Assembly: GCA_045586995.1 (NCBI GenBank)
Contig: JAZNBI010000094.1
Location: 1-22,045, forward strand
DNA from: JAZNBI01 sp045586995
GTDB lineage: Bacteria; Bacillota; Clostridia; Oscillospirales; CAG-272
Length of the DNA stretch: 22,045 bases
Direction of reading: 5' to 3'
In this document: positions 1 to 5,282 of the stretch, piece by piece
Layout of the letters: every line of letters begins with the position of its first letter
Position numbering within the stretch: the first letter of the stretch is position 1
Notes under the pieces: generated by a model
Databases searched by the model: none
What the model was told of the DNA's origin: nothing
Seen by the model: the letters and a program-made list of their open reading frames with translations, nothing else
Position numbers and translations under genes: made by a program

Positions 1-131
1 CCCGCCGCCAGCTCCACCGTGTCCTCGTTAAGCTTGGTTTCAAAGTATTTTATTTCTAACCCCTGCTCCTCTCCGTATTTGTCGAAAGAGGGCTTGTCGT
101 AGGGCTTGGCGTCAAAAAAAGCAATTTTCAT
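1..131 (-). CDS. ldhA: D-lactate / D-2-hydroxyacid dehydrogenase, N-terminal part (runs off the window)
   Basis: Forty-three codons are visible; the rest lies beyond base 1. The translation begins MKIAFFDAKPYDKPSF, followed by a lysine/glutamate-rich strand, which matches the usual start of fermentative D-lactate dehydrogenases (NAD-dependent D-2-hydroxyacid dehydrogenase superfamily, catalytic-domain beta strand 1). These cytosolic enzymes reduce pyruvate to D-lactate and regenerate NAD+. The ATG is preceded by AGGAGAG at a normal distance, so the start is secure. The NAD-binding fold and catalytic Arg/Glu/His are outside the window, so a related 2-hydroxyacid dehydrogenase cannot be excluded. 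No promoter was assigned; the gene diverges from the cobalamin-riboswitch operon. Confidence 0.75.
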   Translation of the reverse strand, partial: MKIAFFDAKPYDKPSFDKYGEEQGLEIKYFETKLNEDTVELAA

Positions 132-239
132 TTGTTTTCTCTCCTGCGAATATTTTTATAAATATTATGCCGTAAATTGTTACCATTCAACCTTAAAACA
201 AATAAAAACTGCCAACCATAATAAAATTTTAAAAATCGA

Positions 240-268
240 TTGAAATATTTATAATTATGTGATACAAT
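240..268 (+). promoter_or_regulatory. Promoter of the cobalamin-riboswitch operon
   Basis: TTGAAA (240-245), a 17-bp spacer and TACAAT (263-268). The expected transcription start near 275 gives a leader of about 345 nt before the first gene. Confidence 0.7.
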
Positions 269-299
269 AAAGTCCACAAAAGAATAAACGCAAAGCATC

Positions 300-462
300 G
301 GGATATGAATTAAATATTCGTTGTCGGGCATACTGCAAGACGGTATGTTCGGGGATAAGGAAATCACGGTGAAAATCCGTAGCAACAGCCATTACCGTAA
401 TTCTGCTTGCACAGCAAGCAGTCAAGTCGGAATGCTTATCGCTTTGTGACACGTAAAAGTCT
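300..462 (+). promoter_or_regulatory. Cobalamin (adenosylcobalamin-type) riboswitch aptamer
   Basis: The core GGTGAAAATCCG, followed by AGCAACAGCC and TACCGTAAT, matches the conserved central region of cobalamin riboswitches. A hairpin (CTGCTTGC/GCAAGCAG near 403-422) is followed by a B12-box-like AAGTCGGAATGC. The 5' part around 330-350 has the GGTATG-type strand expected upstream of the core. Such RNAs bind adenosylcobalamin or related corrinoids and normally repress uptake or synthesis genes when ligand is plentiful. The two genes behind it fit corrinoid uptake. Boundaries are approximate, and the subclass was not determined. Confidence 0.85.
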
Positions 463-559
463 CTTGGGCAACATGAGGAGATTGTGAAAAACGAAAGGTT
501 AGAGCCGATGTACTCTAACCGCGCTTTGCTGTGGGCAGGACAGCAAGCGGCTTGTCACA
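445..559 (+). promoter_or_regulatory. Second structured domain in the riboswitch leader
   Basis: TGTGACA (445-451) pairs perfectly with TGTCACA (553-559). Between them lie an 8-bp perfect hairpin GGTTAGAG/CTCTAACC (497-504 / 513-520) and a near-perfect hairpin GCTTTGCTGT/ACAGCAAGC (523-532 / 540-548). The arrangement predicts a closed multibranch fold between the aptamer and the ribosome site. It may be part of the expression platform, but its role is not known. Confidence 0.5.
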
Positions 560-584
560 GTACCCTCACGAAGTGTGCTTTTAT

Positions 585-616
585 TTTATCCTTTTGCAAA
601 ATATTGAAAGGATAAA
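585..616 (+). promoter_or_regulatory. Hairpin that would hide the ribosome-binding site
   Basis: TTTATCCTTT (585-594) and AAAGGATAAA (607-616) form a perfect 10-bp stem that includes the AAAGGA ribosome site of the gene starting at 622. No clear U-tract terminator precedes the gene, so the riboswitch probably acts on translation by opening or closing this stem. Confidence 0.65.
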
Positions 617-621
617 TCAAA

Positions 622-1047
622 ATGAAAAGAACAGTAAAGTCAACGATCTCTATTATTATCTCTCTCGTCTTTGTTTTTGCGCTCGTGTCCTGCAACGCGG
701 TAGAAAAGACAGGCGCATGGAAAAACGCAACCTACCTAAAGGATATGGAATTCGGCAACGGCTCAAAAACTCTTATCGTCGAGGTCAAAGCAGAAGAACA
801 GCTCATAACCTTTACCGTCAAAACCGACAAGGATACAGTCGGCGCCGCTCTCCTTGAGCACAGCATTATTGCAGGCGAAGAAAGTCAGTACGGCTTATAC
901 GTTAAAACAGTCAACGGAATAACTGCAGACTATGACGTAGATCAAAGCTATTGGGCGTTTTATATCAACGGAGAATATGCTATGACCGGCGTTGACAGCA
1001 CCGAAATAACCGAAGGAACGATATACCAGCTTGTGTACACCAAATAA
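622..1047 (+). CDS. DUF4430 (transcobalamin-like) lipoprotein
   Basis: A 141-aa protein. The N-terminus has a basic start, a hydrophobic stretch and a lipobox LVSC with the acceptor Cys at residue 24, so it is predicted to be an exported, membrane-anchored lipoprotein. The rest matches a DUF4430 domain: a segment with the pattern TVGAALLEH, then YWAFYINGEY followed by AMTGVDSTEI and a terminal YQLVYTK strand. DUF4430 resembles the beta domain of animal transcobalamin/intrinsic factor. Known: this domain is frequent on bacterial cell-surface proteins. Inferred: behind a cobalamin riboswitch and coupled to an ECF S component, it probably captures a corrinoid outside the membrane and passes it to the transporter. 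The ligand is not shown. The ribosome site AAAGGA lies inside the hairpin just upstream. Confidence 0.8.
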   Translation: MKRTVKSTISIIISLVFVFALVSCNAVEKTGAWKNATYLKDMEFGNGSKTLIVEVKAEEQLITFTVKTDKDTVGAALLEHSIIAGEESQYGLYVKTVNGITADYDVDQSYWAFYINGEYAMTGVDSTEITEGTIYQLVYTK

Positions 1048-1588
1048 CAAAATCGCACAAAAAAGCAACGCAGCTTTGCAAATAAAGGAAACGGTTATAT
1101 TCGCAATGCTCGGTACAGTTATGTTTTGCTCAAAGATACTAATGGAAATCCTGCCGAATATTCACCTGCTCGGAATGTTCACAATGACCTATACCGTAGT
1201 ATTTCGAAAAAAAGGGCTGATTCCTATTTACGTATACGTTATGCTAAACGGTCTGTATGCGGGATTTAATACGTGGTGGATACCCTATTTGTATTTATGG
1301 ACGGTCCTTTGGGCAATAACCATGCTTCTGCCAAAACAACTTCCCAAAAAGGTAAAGCGGTTTGCCTATCCTATCGTATGTTGCGTTCACGGACTTTTGT
1401 TCGGTACTCTGTATGCGCCCGCGCAAGCTTTAATGTTTGGAATGAGCTTTAAAGCAATGGTGGCTTGGATAATAGCGGGCTTACCGTGGGACTTCGTACA
1501 CGGAATCGGAAATTTATTCGCGGGTATGCTTGTCCTTCCGTTGAGCGAGCTTCTTGAAAAGCTGATGAAAAAACAACATATTGTATAA
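1031..1588 (+). CDS. ECF-type transporter S component, probably for cobalamin or a precursor
   Basis: A hydrophobic protein of up to 185 aa with about five or six membrane segments and loops such as ITMLLPKQLPKKVKRF and LPWDFVHGIGNLFAGMLVLPL, typical of small S components of energy-coupling-factor vitamin transporters. S components bind the vitamin and use a shared EcfA/A'/T module, normally encoded elsewhere. The TTG at 1031 overlaps the end of the lipoprotein gene by 17 bp and follows GAAGGAACG, suggesting translational coupling. An ATG at 1106 is an alternative start but would remove part of the N-terminus. The riboswitch and DUF4430 neighbour suggest a corrinoid substrate (compare the predicted cobalamin S components CbrT and CblT), but the substrate is inferred. 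A bidirectional terminator follows. Confidence 0.75.
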   Translation: MCTPNNKIAQKSNAALQIKETVIFAMLGTVMFCSKILMEILPNIHLLGMFTMTYTVVFRKKGLIPIYVYVMLNGLYAGFNTWWIPYLYLWTVLWAITMLLPKQLPKKVKRFAYPIVCCVHGLLFGTLYAPAQALMFGMSFKAMVAWIIAGLPWDFVHGIGNLFAGMLVLPLSELLEKLMKKQHIV

Positions 1589-1594
1589 GATTAA

Positions 1595-1623
1595 AAAGCG
1601 GCGAGCTGAGAGCTCACCGCTTT
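1595..1623. terminator. Bidirectional terminator between the ECF operon and the MATE gene
   Basis: AAAGCGG-C-GAGCT / AGCTC-A-CCGCTTT with a GAG loop and one C-A mismatch. A TTTATTTATT tract follows on the plus strand and TTTTTAAT on the minus strand, so it serves both convergent transcripts. Confidence 0.8.
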
Positions 1624-1633
1624 ATTTATTCAA

Positions 1634-2973
1634 TCAACAAGCATTTTTTCGCTTTTTCATCGTCAAAGCGAAAATTATAGTTACTATCGCGCTGGCAAAA
1701 GAGGAAAACAACGGCGTAAGCCAAACTCCGTTAAGCTGCCATATCGGAGATAGGATAAATAAGCATCCGATAGGAAATACGAGCGTGCCGAAAAAGGAAG
1801 TCAGAAGCGATCTCACAGGGCGTTCGACAGCCGTAAAGAAGGAGGAGAAGCACATATCAACCCATCCCGTAAAATAGGATAACGAGAAAAGCTTCATTCC
1901 AATAATGCTTACCGCCAAAAGCTCGGTGTCCTCCGGCTTTACAAACAGAGGGGCTGCGTATTCTCCAACAAACATCATAAACAGCATCGATGCGGCAGAA
2001 AGCACAACGGCTCCGATTATGACCCGCTTAAAGATCGCCTTGACCTTGTCTGCAAGCCCTGCGCCGTAACAATAGCTGAGCGCGGGCTGAAGCGCGTCGC
2101 ACATACCGAACACAAGCATACCTATAAAGCTATCAACATACATGATAACCGAAAAAGCCGCCACTCCCGTCGTTCCGCCGTAGGCAAGCAAAAAGAAATT
2201 AACACGACCGACATTACAGACATAGAAATATTGCTGAAAAACTCACTCGAACCGTTGGCAAGAATACACAAAAAAGCTGCAGAAGAAATCTTTCCCTTAA
2301 TATAGTACAAATCCATTCGTTTTCCGCAAAACATAAAAAGCGTTATTACAGAACCGAGCGCCATAGCAATACAGCTTGTGAACGCCGCCGCCCAAATACC
2401 TTGGCCCAGCAAAGCGATAAGGATCACGTCAAGCACAATATTAAGCGATTGCGTTGCGATTCCAAGCCACATTGACAGCTTTTCCTTGCCGCAAACGCGC
2501 AGAAAATTGTCGGTTGCGTGATAGAAAAGCATTAACGGAGAAAATAAAGCATAAATGCGAATGTATGTAATGCCGTATTCTATGGCTTGCTCGGTTGCCC
2601 TCGGGGCAAGCAGGCGAACTAAGGGCTCGGCAAAGATCAATCCGAGCACGCCTATAACGAGTGACATAAAAAATATAAATTTAAGAGAATATGTAAAAAT
2701 AAGCGAAGCTTCTTTTCGTTTTTTCTCTCCGAGCAAAACCGAAATTCGAACAGACGCGCCCGTGGCAATCAGATTTGCGAATCCGAAAACTATCATAATG
2801 ATCGGCATGATAAGATTAACAGCGGCAAGGGCGTCCTCGCCTATAAACCGCCCTACGAAAAGTCCGTCCGCAATCTGATAAAGCGCGCCGAACGCCATCG
2901 TTATCATTGACGGGATAGCACAACGGAAAAACAGCTTGGTTGGCGGTAATTTTTCAAAAATCTCGGAATCCAT
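1634..2973 (-). pseudogene. MATE-family multidrug/cation exporter, interrupted by a single frameshift
   Basis: The frame starting at 2973 (MDSEIFEKLPPTKLFF, with GGAGG five bases upstream) encodes the N-terminal two thirds of a MATE transporter, including the typical IPSMITMAFGALYQIADG and ANGSSEFFSNISMSVMSVV segments. Near 2199-2203 the frame is lost. The other frame continues at once with LLAYGGTTGVAAFSVIMYVD and runs to 1634 with the normal C-terminal half. Adding one T (GTGTTTAAT in place of GTGTTAAT on the coding strand) restores VFNFFLLAYGG and a protein of about 447 aa, the usual MATE length. MATE proteins export cationic drugs or metabolites using Na+ or H+ gradients. All other parts are intact, so this is either a recent mutation or a sequencing error. 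Confidence 0.85.
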
Positions 2974-3135
2974 ATAACCTCCATAAAAAACAAAAAAGTT
3001 CGGCAACGCAAAAAAGCGCATTACCGAGCTCACTCGACATCTTATCCGACAGGCGGCCTGCATGGTCGCCGCATAAATTGCGATACAACCTTACGATCCC
3101 CTACACTACGGTGTACTGTCCTCCGATGACTTGCT
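2974..3135 (-). promoter_or_regulatory. Structured leader of the MATE gene; riboswitch candidate (guanidine-IV?)
   Basis: From the predicted start near 3135 to the ATG there is about 160 nt of untranslated leader. On the minus strand GACAG (3116-3120) pairs with CTGTC (3048-3052). This encloses hairpin TACAC/GTGTA (3111-3115 / 3102-3106) and a longer stem GGTTG...CGCA/TGCG...CGACC (3064-3090), a three-way junction. A short CGAG/CTCG hairpin then overlaps the 5' arm of an intrinsic terminator. This is the layout of a transcription-attenuating riboswitch. Guanidine-IV (mepA motif) RNAs are known upstream of MATE genes and are the leading suggestion, but I could not verify the consensus. Confidence 0.55.
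2984..3029 (-). terminator. Intrinsic terminator inside the MATE leader
   Basis: On the minus strand GCTCGGTAATGCGC (3029-3016) pairs with TTGCGTTGCCGAAC (3011-2998), using several G-U pairs. It is followed by TTTTTTGTTTTTT immediately before the ribosome site, so readthrough is required for expression. Confidence 0.75.
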
Positions 3136-3140
3136 TGGCT

Positions 3141-3169
3141 ATTGTATCATAAAAATCTGCAAATGTCAA
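3141..3169 (-). promoter_or_regulatory. Promoter of the MATE gene
   Basis: On the minus strand TTGACA (3169-3164), a 17-bp spacer and TACAAT (3146-3141): a near-consensus housekeeping promoter. Confidence 0.85.
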
Positions 3170-3217
3170 GCCGGAATTTTGATATAGGATGCCGATTCCT
3201 ACACCTTATTTTTTATC

Positions 3218-3319
3218 TTATCTCTTATCCGAAAAAGTCGCGTGAGAAATGTAGAGAAAATAGATCTTGCATCTGAGTAAGGTCAATTTTACTTGGTAAT
3301 ATGGCTTTAAGTCTATCAT
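3218..3319 (-). other. Doubtful small reading frame or gene remnant in the 3170-3391 gap
   Basis: A 33-codon frame starts with ATG at 3319 behind AAAGGAG, and a TATAAT-like box lies at 3354-3349. Its translation (MIDLKPYYQVKLTLLR...) is not recognised. The neighbouring frame reads LKAILPSKIDLTQMQDLFSL and ends at 3225, looking more protein-like, so this may be a frameshifted remnant. Otherwise the gap shows nothing clear. Confidence 0.2.
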
Positions 3320-3391
3320 TTCCGCGCTCCTTTCGGTTTGTAACACACATTATACCGAAAGATTGCGAGAAGTCCAGAGGTTTTTGAAAAT

Positions 3392-3745
3392 TTATATATT
3401 TTCTCCCGAGGATTTTGCGGTGTTGAGGGAAGCAATCAAAATTCTTTTAATTTCCGTACACCTGTCAAGTAAAGCTTTATCGTGATAATACCCGCTTTCT
3501 AAAATCAACTCGACCCAATATTCAGTTTCAGAACATTCCTGCAAAGCAATTTGCAGTTTGGCAATAAAGTCAGCCTTGCCGTGAGCGTAAAATGCTACTC
3601 TAATATTTGCGCCAATGCTCGTTCCCGAGCGCAAAAACTGATTTATCAATGCACTCTCACATTTCGCCACTCTCAAATCCTTGCACACCTGTATCACTTC
3701 AAGTGCAAATGCCTTGGATTTTACAATCAACGGACTTTCAGCCAT
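3392..3745 (-). CDS. Four-helix bundle protein (S23 / TIGR02436-like)
   Basis: A 117-aa soluble protein with the features of the four-helix-bundle family first found as 23S rRNA intervening-sequence proteins: LIVKSKAFALEVIQVCKDL in helix 1, LINQFLRSGTSIGANI in helix 2, then KADFIAKLQIALQECSETEYWVE-type residues across helix 3 and a C-terminal helix. Length is normal for the family. Related proteins occur as standalone genes, in rRNA insertions and as accessory proteins (Avd) of diversity-generating retroelements. No rRNA or reverse transcriptase lies nearby, so its role here is unknown. It has its own promoter and the start is preceded by AAGGCGGTAAGG. Confidence 0.85.
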   Translation of the reverse strand: MAESPLIVKSKAFALEVIQVCKDLRVAKCESALINQFLRSGTSIGANIRVAFYAHGKADFIAKLQIALQECSETEYWVELILESGYYHDKALLDRCTEIKRILIASLNTAKSSGENI

Positions 3746-3775
3746 AACCTTACCGCCTTTAGCTTTGATATATCA

Positions 3776-3804
3776 ATTATACCATAAAACCCATTACTTT
3801 TCAA
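3776..3804 (-). promoter_or_regulatory. Promoter of the four-helix bundle gene
   Basis: On the minus strand TTGAAA (3804-3799), a 17-bp spacer and TATAAT (3781-3776). Confidence 0.75.
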
Positions 3805-3824
3805 GAAAATATAATAAAAAAAAT

Positions 3825-3846
3825 GCTTTTTGCCACAGCAAAAAGC
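3825..3846. repeat. Perfect 9-bp hairpin
   Basis: GCTTTTTGC / GCAAAAAGC around CACA. It sits upstream of the four-helix gene in a gene-free stretch that also holds TTCACTATTCACTATTAC (near 3863-3880) and the partly complementary AGTGAAGAGTGAAAAAGTAA (3921-3940), which look like common interspersed direct/inverted repeats. Confidence 0.45.
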
Positions 3847-3938
3847 TACATTAAATACCTATTCACTATTCACTATTACTTATTACCTCCAAATCCCCGA
3901 GGTTTTAGTGAAAAGCGAAGAGTGAAGAGTGAAAAAGT

Positions 3939-3966
3939 AATCCCCAAGGACAAGTCCTCGGGGATT
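3939..3966 (-). terminator. Original terminator of the tRNA-Leu/tRNA-fMet transcript (now separated)
   Basis: AATCCCC-A-AGGAC / GTCCT-C-GGGGATT, followed on the minus strand by ACTTTTT. It directly follows the displaced tRNA 3' end at 3966-4012, as expected for the terminator of the tRNA operon before the element inserted. Confidence 0.7.
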
Positions 3967-4012
3967 TGGTTGCGGAGGTGGGATTTGAACCTCACGACCT
4001 CCGGGTTATGAG
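3966..4012. repeat. Left attachment site (displaced tRNA-fMet 3' end)
   Basis: A 47-bp segment identical to 10875-10921. It contains the anticodon, T arm, acceptor strand and CCA end of the initiator tRNA on the minus strand, but the 5' half is missing: after GGGTTATGAG the sequence turns into unrelated TTCAAAAAAG. This is the product of tyrosine-integrase insertion into a tRNA gene. Confidence 0.95.
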
Positions 4013-4032
4013 TTCAAAAAAGGCTGTTTTTC

Positions 4033-4158
4033 ATCGTTTTATAATGTGTTATAAAATGTTGATATTATACGGTTTTCAGAGTGATATCGTTTTATATCGT
4101 TTTATAATTTTTAGTTGAATTTTTCATCGTAGTTGAATTATTGTTGAATTTTTAGTGA
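4033..4158. repeat. Left-end direct repeats, candidate integrase arm sites
   Basis: ATCGTTTTATA occurs at 4033, 4086 and 4096. AGTTGAATT occurs at 4113 and 4131. The 20-mer AGTTGAATTATTGTTGAATT at 4131-4150 recurs exactly at 10786-10805, beside the other attachment site. Repeats near both ends of an element are typical of integrase/excisionase arm-type binding sites. The gene-free stretch 4013-4178 holds nothing else. Confidence 0.55.
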
Positions 4159-4178
4159 ATTATTTTTGATAAAAAAAT

Positions 4179-4210
4179 AAGCGGTTAAGGCGTAAAATCC
4201 TCAACCGCTT
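4179..4210. terminator. Terminator at the end of the element's leftward operon
   Basis: AAGCGGTT-A-AGG / CCT-C-AACCGCTT with a CGTAAAAT loop. T-runs follow on both strands, so it can end the minus-strand operon and block entry from the flank. Confidence 0.8.
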
Positions 4211-4235
4211 TTTTGTTGCATATACATTGAAAAAG

Positions 4236-4357
4236 TCAACATTTGTCAACATATATATTTTTGAATTTCAACTTTTTTCAACAACTATATATTTTGAATT
4301 TCAGGTTTTTTCAGGTTGTTCCCCCACTATATAAGGAAAATGTCAGGTTTTGTTAGG
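4236..4357. repeat. Array A: four pairs of 5-mers at 10-bp spacing (candidate origin/iterons)
   Basis: TCAAC at 4236 and 4246; TCAAC at 4268 and 4278; TCAGG at 4301 and 4311; TCAGG at 4343 with TTAGG at 4353. Pairs start 32, 33 and 42 bp apart, close to three, three and four helical turns, with AT-rich tracts such as ATATATATTT between them. The 308-bp stretch between the terminator and the acidic gene contains no reading frame that I trust. The regular one-face spacing suggests binding of a cooperative protein, as at iteron origins or partition sites. Confidence 0.6.
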
Positions 4358-4427
4358 TTGTTATCCTTTTTTATATCTGCCCATTATTCTTTTTTATAGT
4401 GGGGAAAATCTCTTTTTTATAGTGGGG
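4322..4427. repeat. CCCCACTATA boxes, one inverted to the other two
   Basis: CCCCACTATA at about 4323-4332 and its reverse complement TATAGTGGGG at 4395-4404 and 4418-4427. The two inverted copies sit in a repeated CTTTTTTATAGTGGGGAA context 23 bp apart. They lie between repeat arrays A and B. Confidence 0.55.
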
Positions 4428-4448
4428 AAGTATTCAAAAATTTCTCTT

Positions 4449-4809
4449 GCTTCGTTCTCGCTTCGTTCCCTTTTTTATGGTCTTCAAAAACTCCAATTCT
4501 CACCGCTTCGCAACCGCTTCAAGCGGATTTTTCACGGCTTCGTCTTGGCTTCAATTTTGTTTTTCTCGGGCTTCGCTCGTGCTTCATTTTTTGCATTTTC
4601 TCTATGTTCGCTCTTTGTTCGTTGAGAAAATCAAAGTCAAAATCATCAAAAGAGAGGTCAATATCAAGGTCAATTTCAAAGTCATCAAAAGAAAAATCAA
4701 GGTCATCAAGATTGAAATTTATCGACACTTCCTCGACAGTTAAATTGTCATTTTTCGCCTGTTCCTCACCTGTTAAAATGGTATTTTCTCGGAGTTCGCT
4801 CGGAGTTCG
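4449..4809. repeat. Array B: six pairs of GCTTC/GTTCG boxes at exactly 11-bp spacing
   Basis: GCTTC pairs begin at 4449/4460, 4505/4516, 4537/4548 and 4570/4581. The related GTTCG pairs begin at 4606/4617 and 4794/4805. The broader plus-strand pattern is TTCG-n-TC...TTCG. The last pairs lie inside the acidic-protein gene but in different reading phases (for example coding KRTPSELRE at one and NEQRANIE at another), which argues for a DNA-level role rather than protein repeats. Confidence 0.55.
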
Positions 4810-4815
4810 TTTCAT
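4519..4815 (-). CDS. Acidic Asp/Phe-repeat protein with a basic tail, unknown function
   Basis: A 98-aa protein I do not recognise. Residues 1-30 are ordinary. About 34 residues follow with Asp/Glu alternating with Phe/Leu/Ile (segments such as LDDLDFSFDDFEIDLDIDL and SFDDFDFDF; 14 acidic residues in that stretch). The end is a strongly basic tail (KMKHERSPRKTKLKPRRSRE). No membrane segment or Cys is present. It is the last gene of the element's leftward operon, 7 bp after the lipoprotein gene, with only a weak ribosome site, so it may be translationally coupled. The acidic segment could mimic nucleic acid or bind a basic partner; this is speculation. The basic tail is encoded by the array B repeats, so its true C-terminus may have been shaped by DNA constraints. 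Confidence 0.55.
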   Translation of the reverse strand: MKRTPSELRENTILTGEEQAKNDNLTVEEVSINFNLDDLDFSFDDFEIDLDIDLSFDDFDFDFLNEQRANIEKMQKMKHERSPRKTKLKPRRSREKSA

Positions 4816-4822
4816 TACTCAA

Positions 4823-5143
4823 CTATTTTATCTTCCTTTCAATAGTAAAAATTTTGTTTTCCGCTTTGTCATATACTCGCAAACCTGACGGAATAATCTC
4901 TATTTTTATTGTGTCGGTGTCAACCGTTGTATAAGGCTCTGAAACGCCCTCTGAACGCTTTACACGCTTTGTTATGTAGTTGTACTCCTTATCTGCCAAA
5001 AGGTCATATACTGCCGTTTTGTTGCCCTCTCGGACAATTTCAACACTATCACTCTGATATAGCATTTTCGGCTCATTTCCGCACCCTGCAAATAACATCA
5101 AACACATAGACAAAAGCAACACAAAAGCAATTTTATTCTTCAA
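4823..5143 (-). CDS. Small lipoprotein of the integrative element
   Basis: A 106-aa protein with an export signal ending in LFAGC, a lipobox that makes the following mature protein a membrane-anchored lipoprotein. The mature part is short, mixed in charge and beta-rich (segments SVEIVREGNKTAVYDLL and TIKIEIIPSGLRVYDK). It starts with TTG at 5143, 8 bases after GGGAG, and overlaps the preceding 49-aa gene by 11 bp, so it belongs to the leftward operon. Function unknown. Lipoproteins carried by phages and satellites sometimes block superinfection at the cell surface, which is a possible but unproven role. Confidence 0.7.
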   Translation of the reverse strand: MKNKIAFVLLLSMCLMLFAGCGNEPKMLYQSDSVEIVREGNKTAVYDLLADKEYNYITKRVKRSEGVSEPYTTVDTDTIKIEIIPSGLRVYDKAENKIFTIERKIK

Positions 5144-5282
5144 CCGTGTTCACTCCCTTTTTAAGTTCTCGGATTTCAGCCTTTAACTTTTTAATCTCTT
5201 TACGCATTGCGACTTTATCATTGAGTAAGTCCCTTATTTTCTCATTGAGTAGGTCAATAAGCATTGCGTTATAATCTGCCAT
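5133..5282 (-). CDS. 49-aa coiled-coil protein 2
   Basis: MADYNAMLIDLLNEKIRDLL, then a Lys/Glu-rich helix (VAMRKEIKKLKAEIRELKK) with leucines at heptad-like spacing, so probably one long helix forming a dimeric coiled coil. ATG at 5282 is preceded by GAGGTG. It overlaps the genes on both sides (14 bp upstream, 11 bp downstream), strong evidence that it is translated. It resembles the neighbouring 49-aa protein in size and charge. Function unknown; it could pair with that neighbour. Confidence 0.6.
   Translation of the reverse strand: MADYNAMLIDLLNEKIRDLLNDKVAMRKEIKKLKAEIRELKKGVNTVEE

Noticed and set aside
531..857. A 108-codon frame through the riboswitch leader
   Set aside because: It runs through structured RNA and the lipoprotein gene in another frame, with no recognisable protein.
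3392..3745. Diversity-generating retroelement accessory protein (Avd)
   Set aside because: No reverse transcriptase or template/variable repeat pair is present in the window.
3551..3787. Plus-strand frame opposite the four-helix gene
   Set aside because: It mirrors a well-supported gene and lacks a ribosome site.
3863..3935. CRISPR-like short repeats (TTCACTATTCACTATT and AGTGAAGAGTGAAA)
   Set aside because: Only two or three copies, no spacers of constant length and no cas genes; these look like interspersed repeats.
4630..4740. Repeated TCAAAGTC/TCAAGGTC words as a possible DNA repeat array
   Set aside because: They follow the reading frame of the Asp/Phe-rich segment and are explained by its low-complexity codons, unlike the 11-bp pairs.
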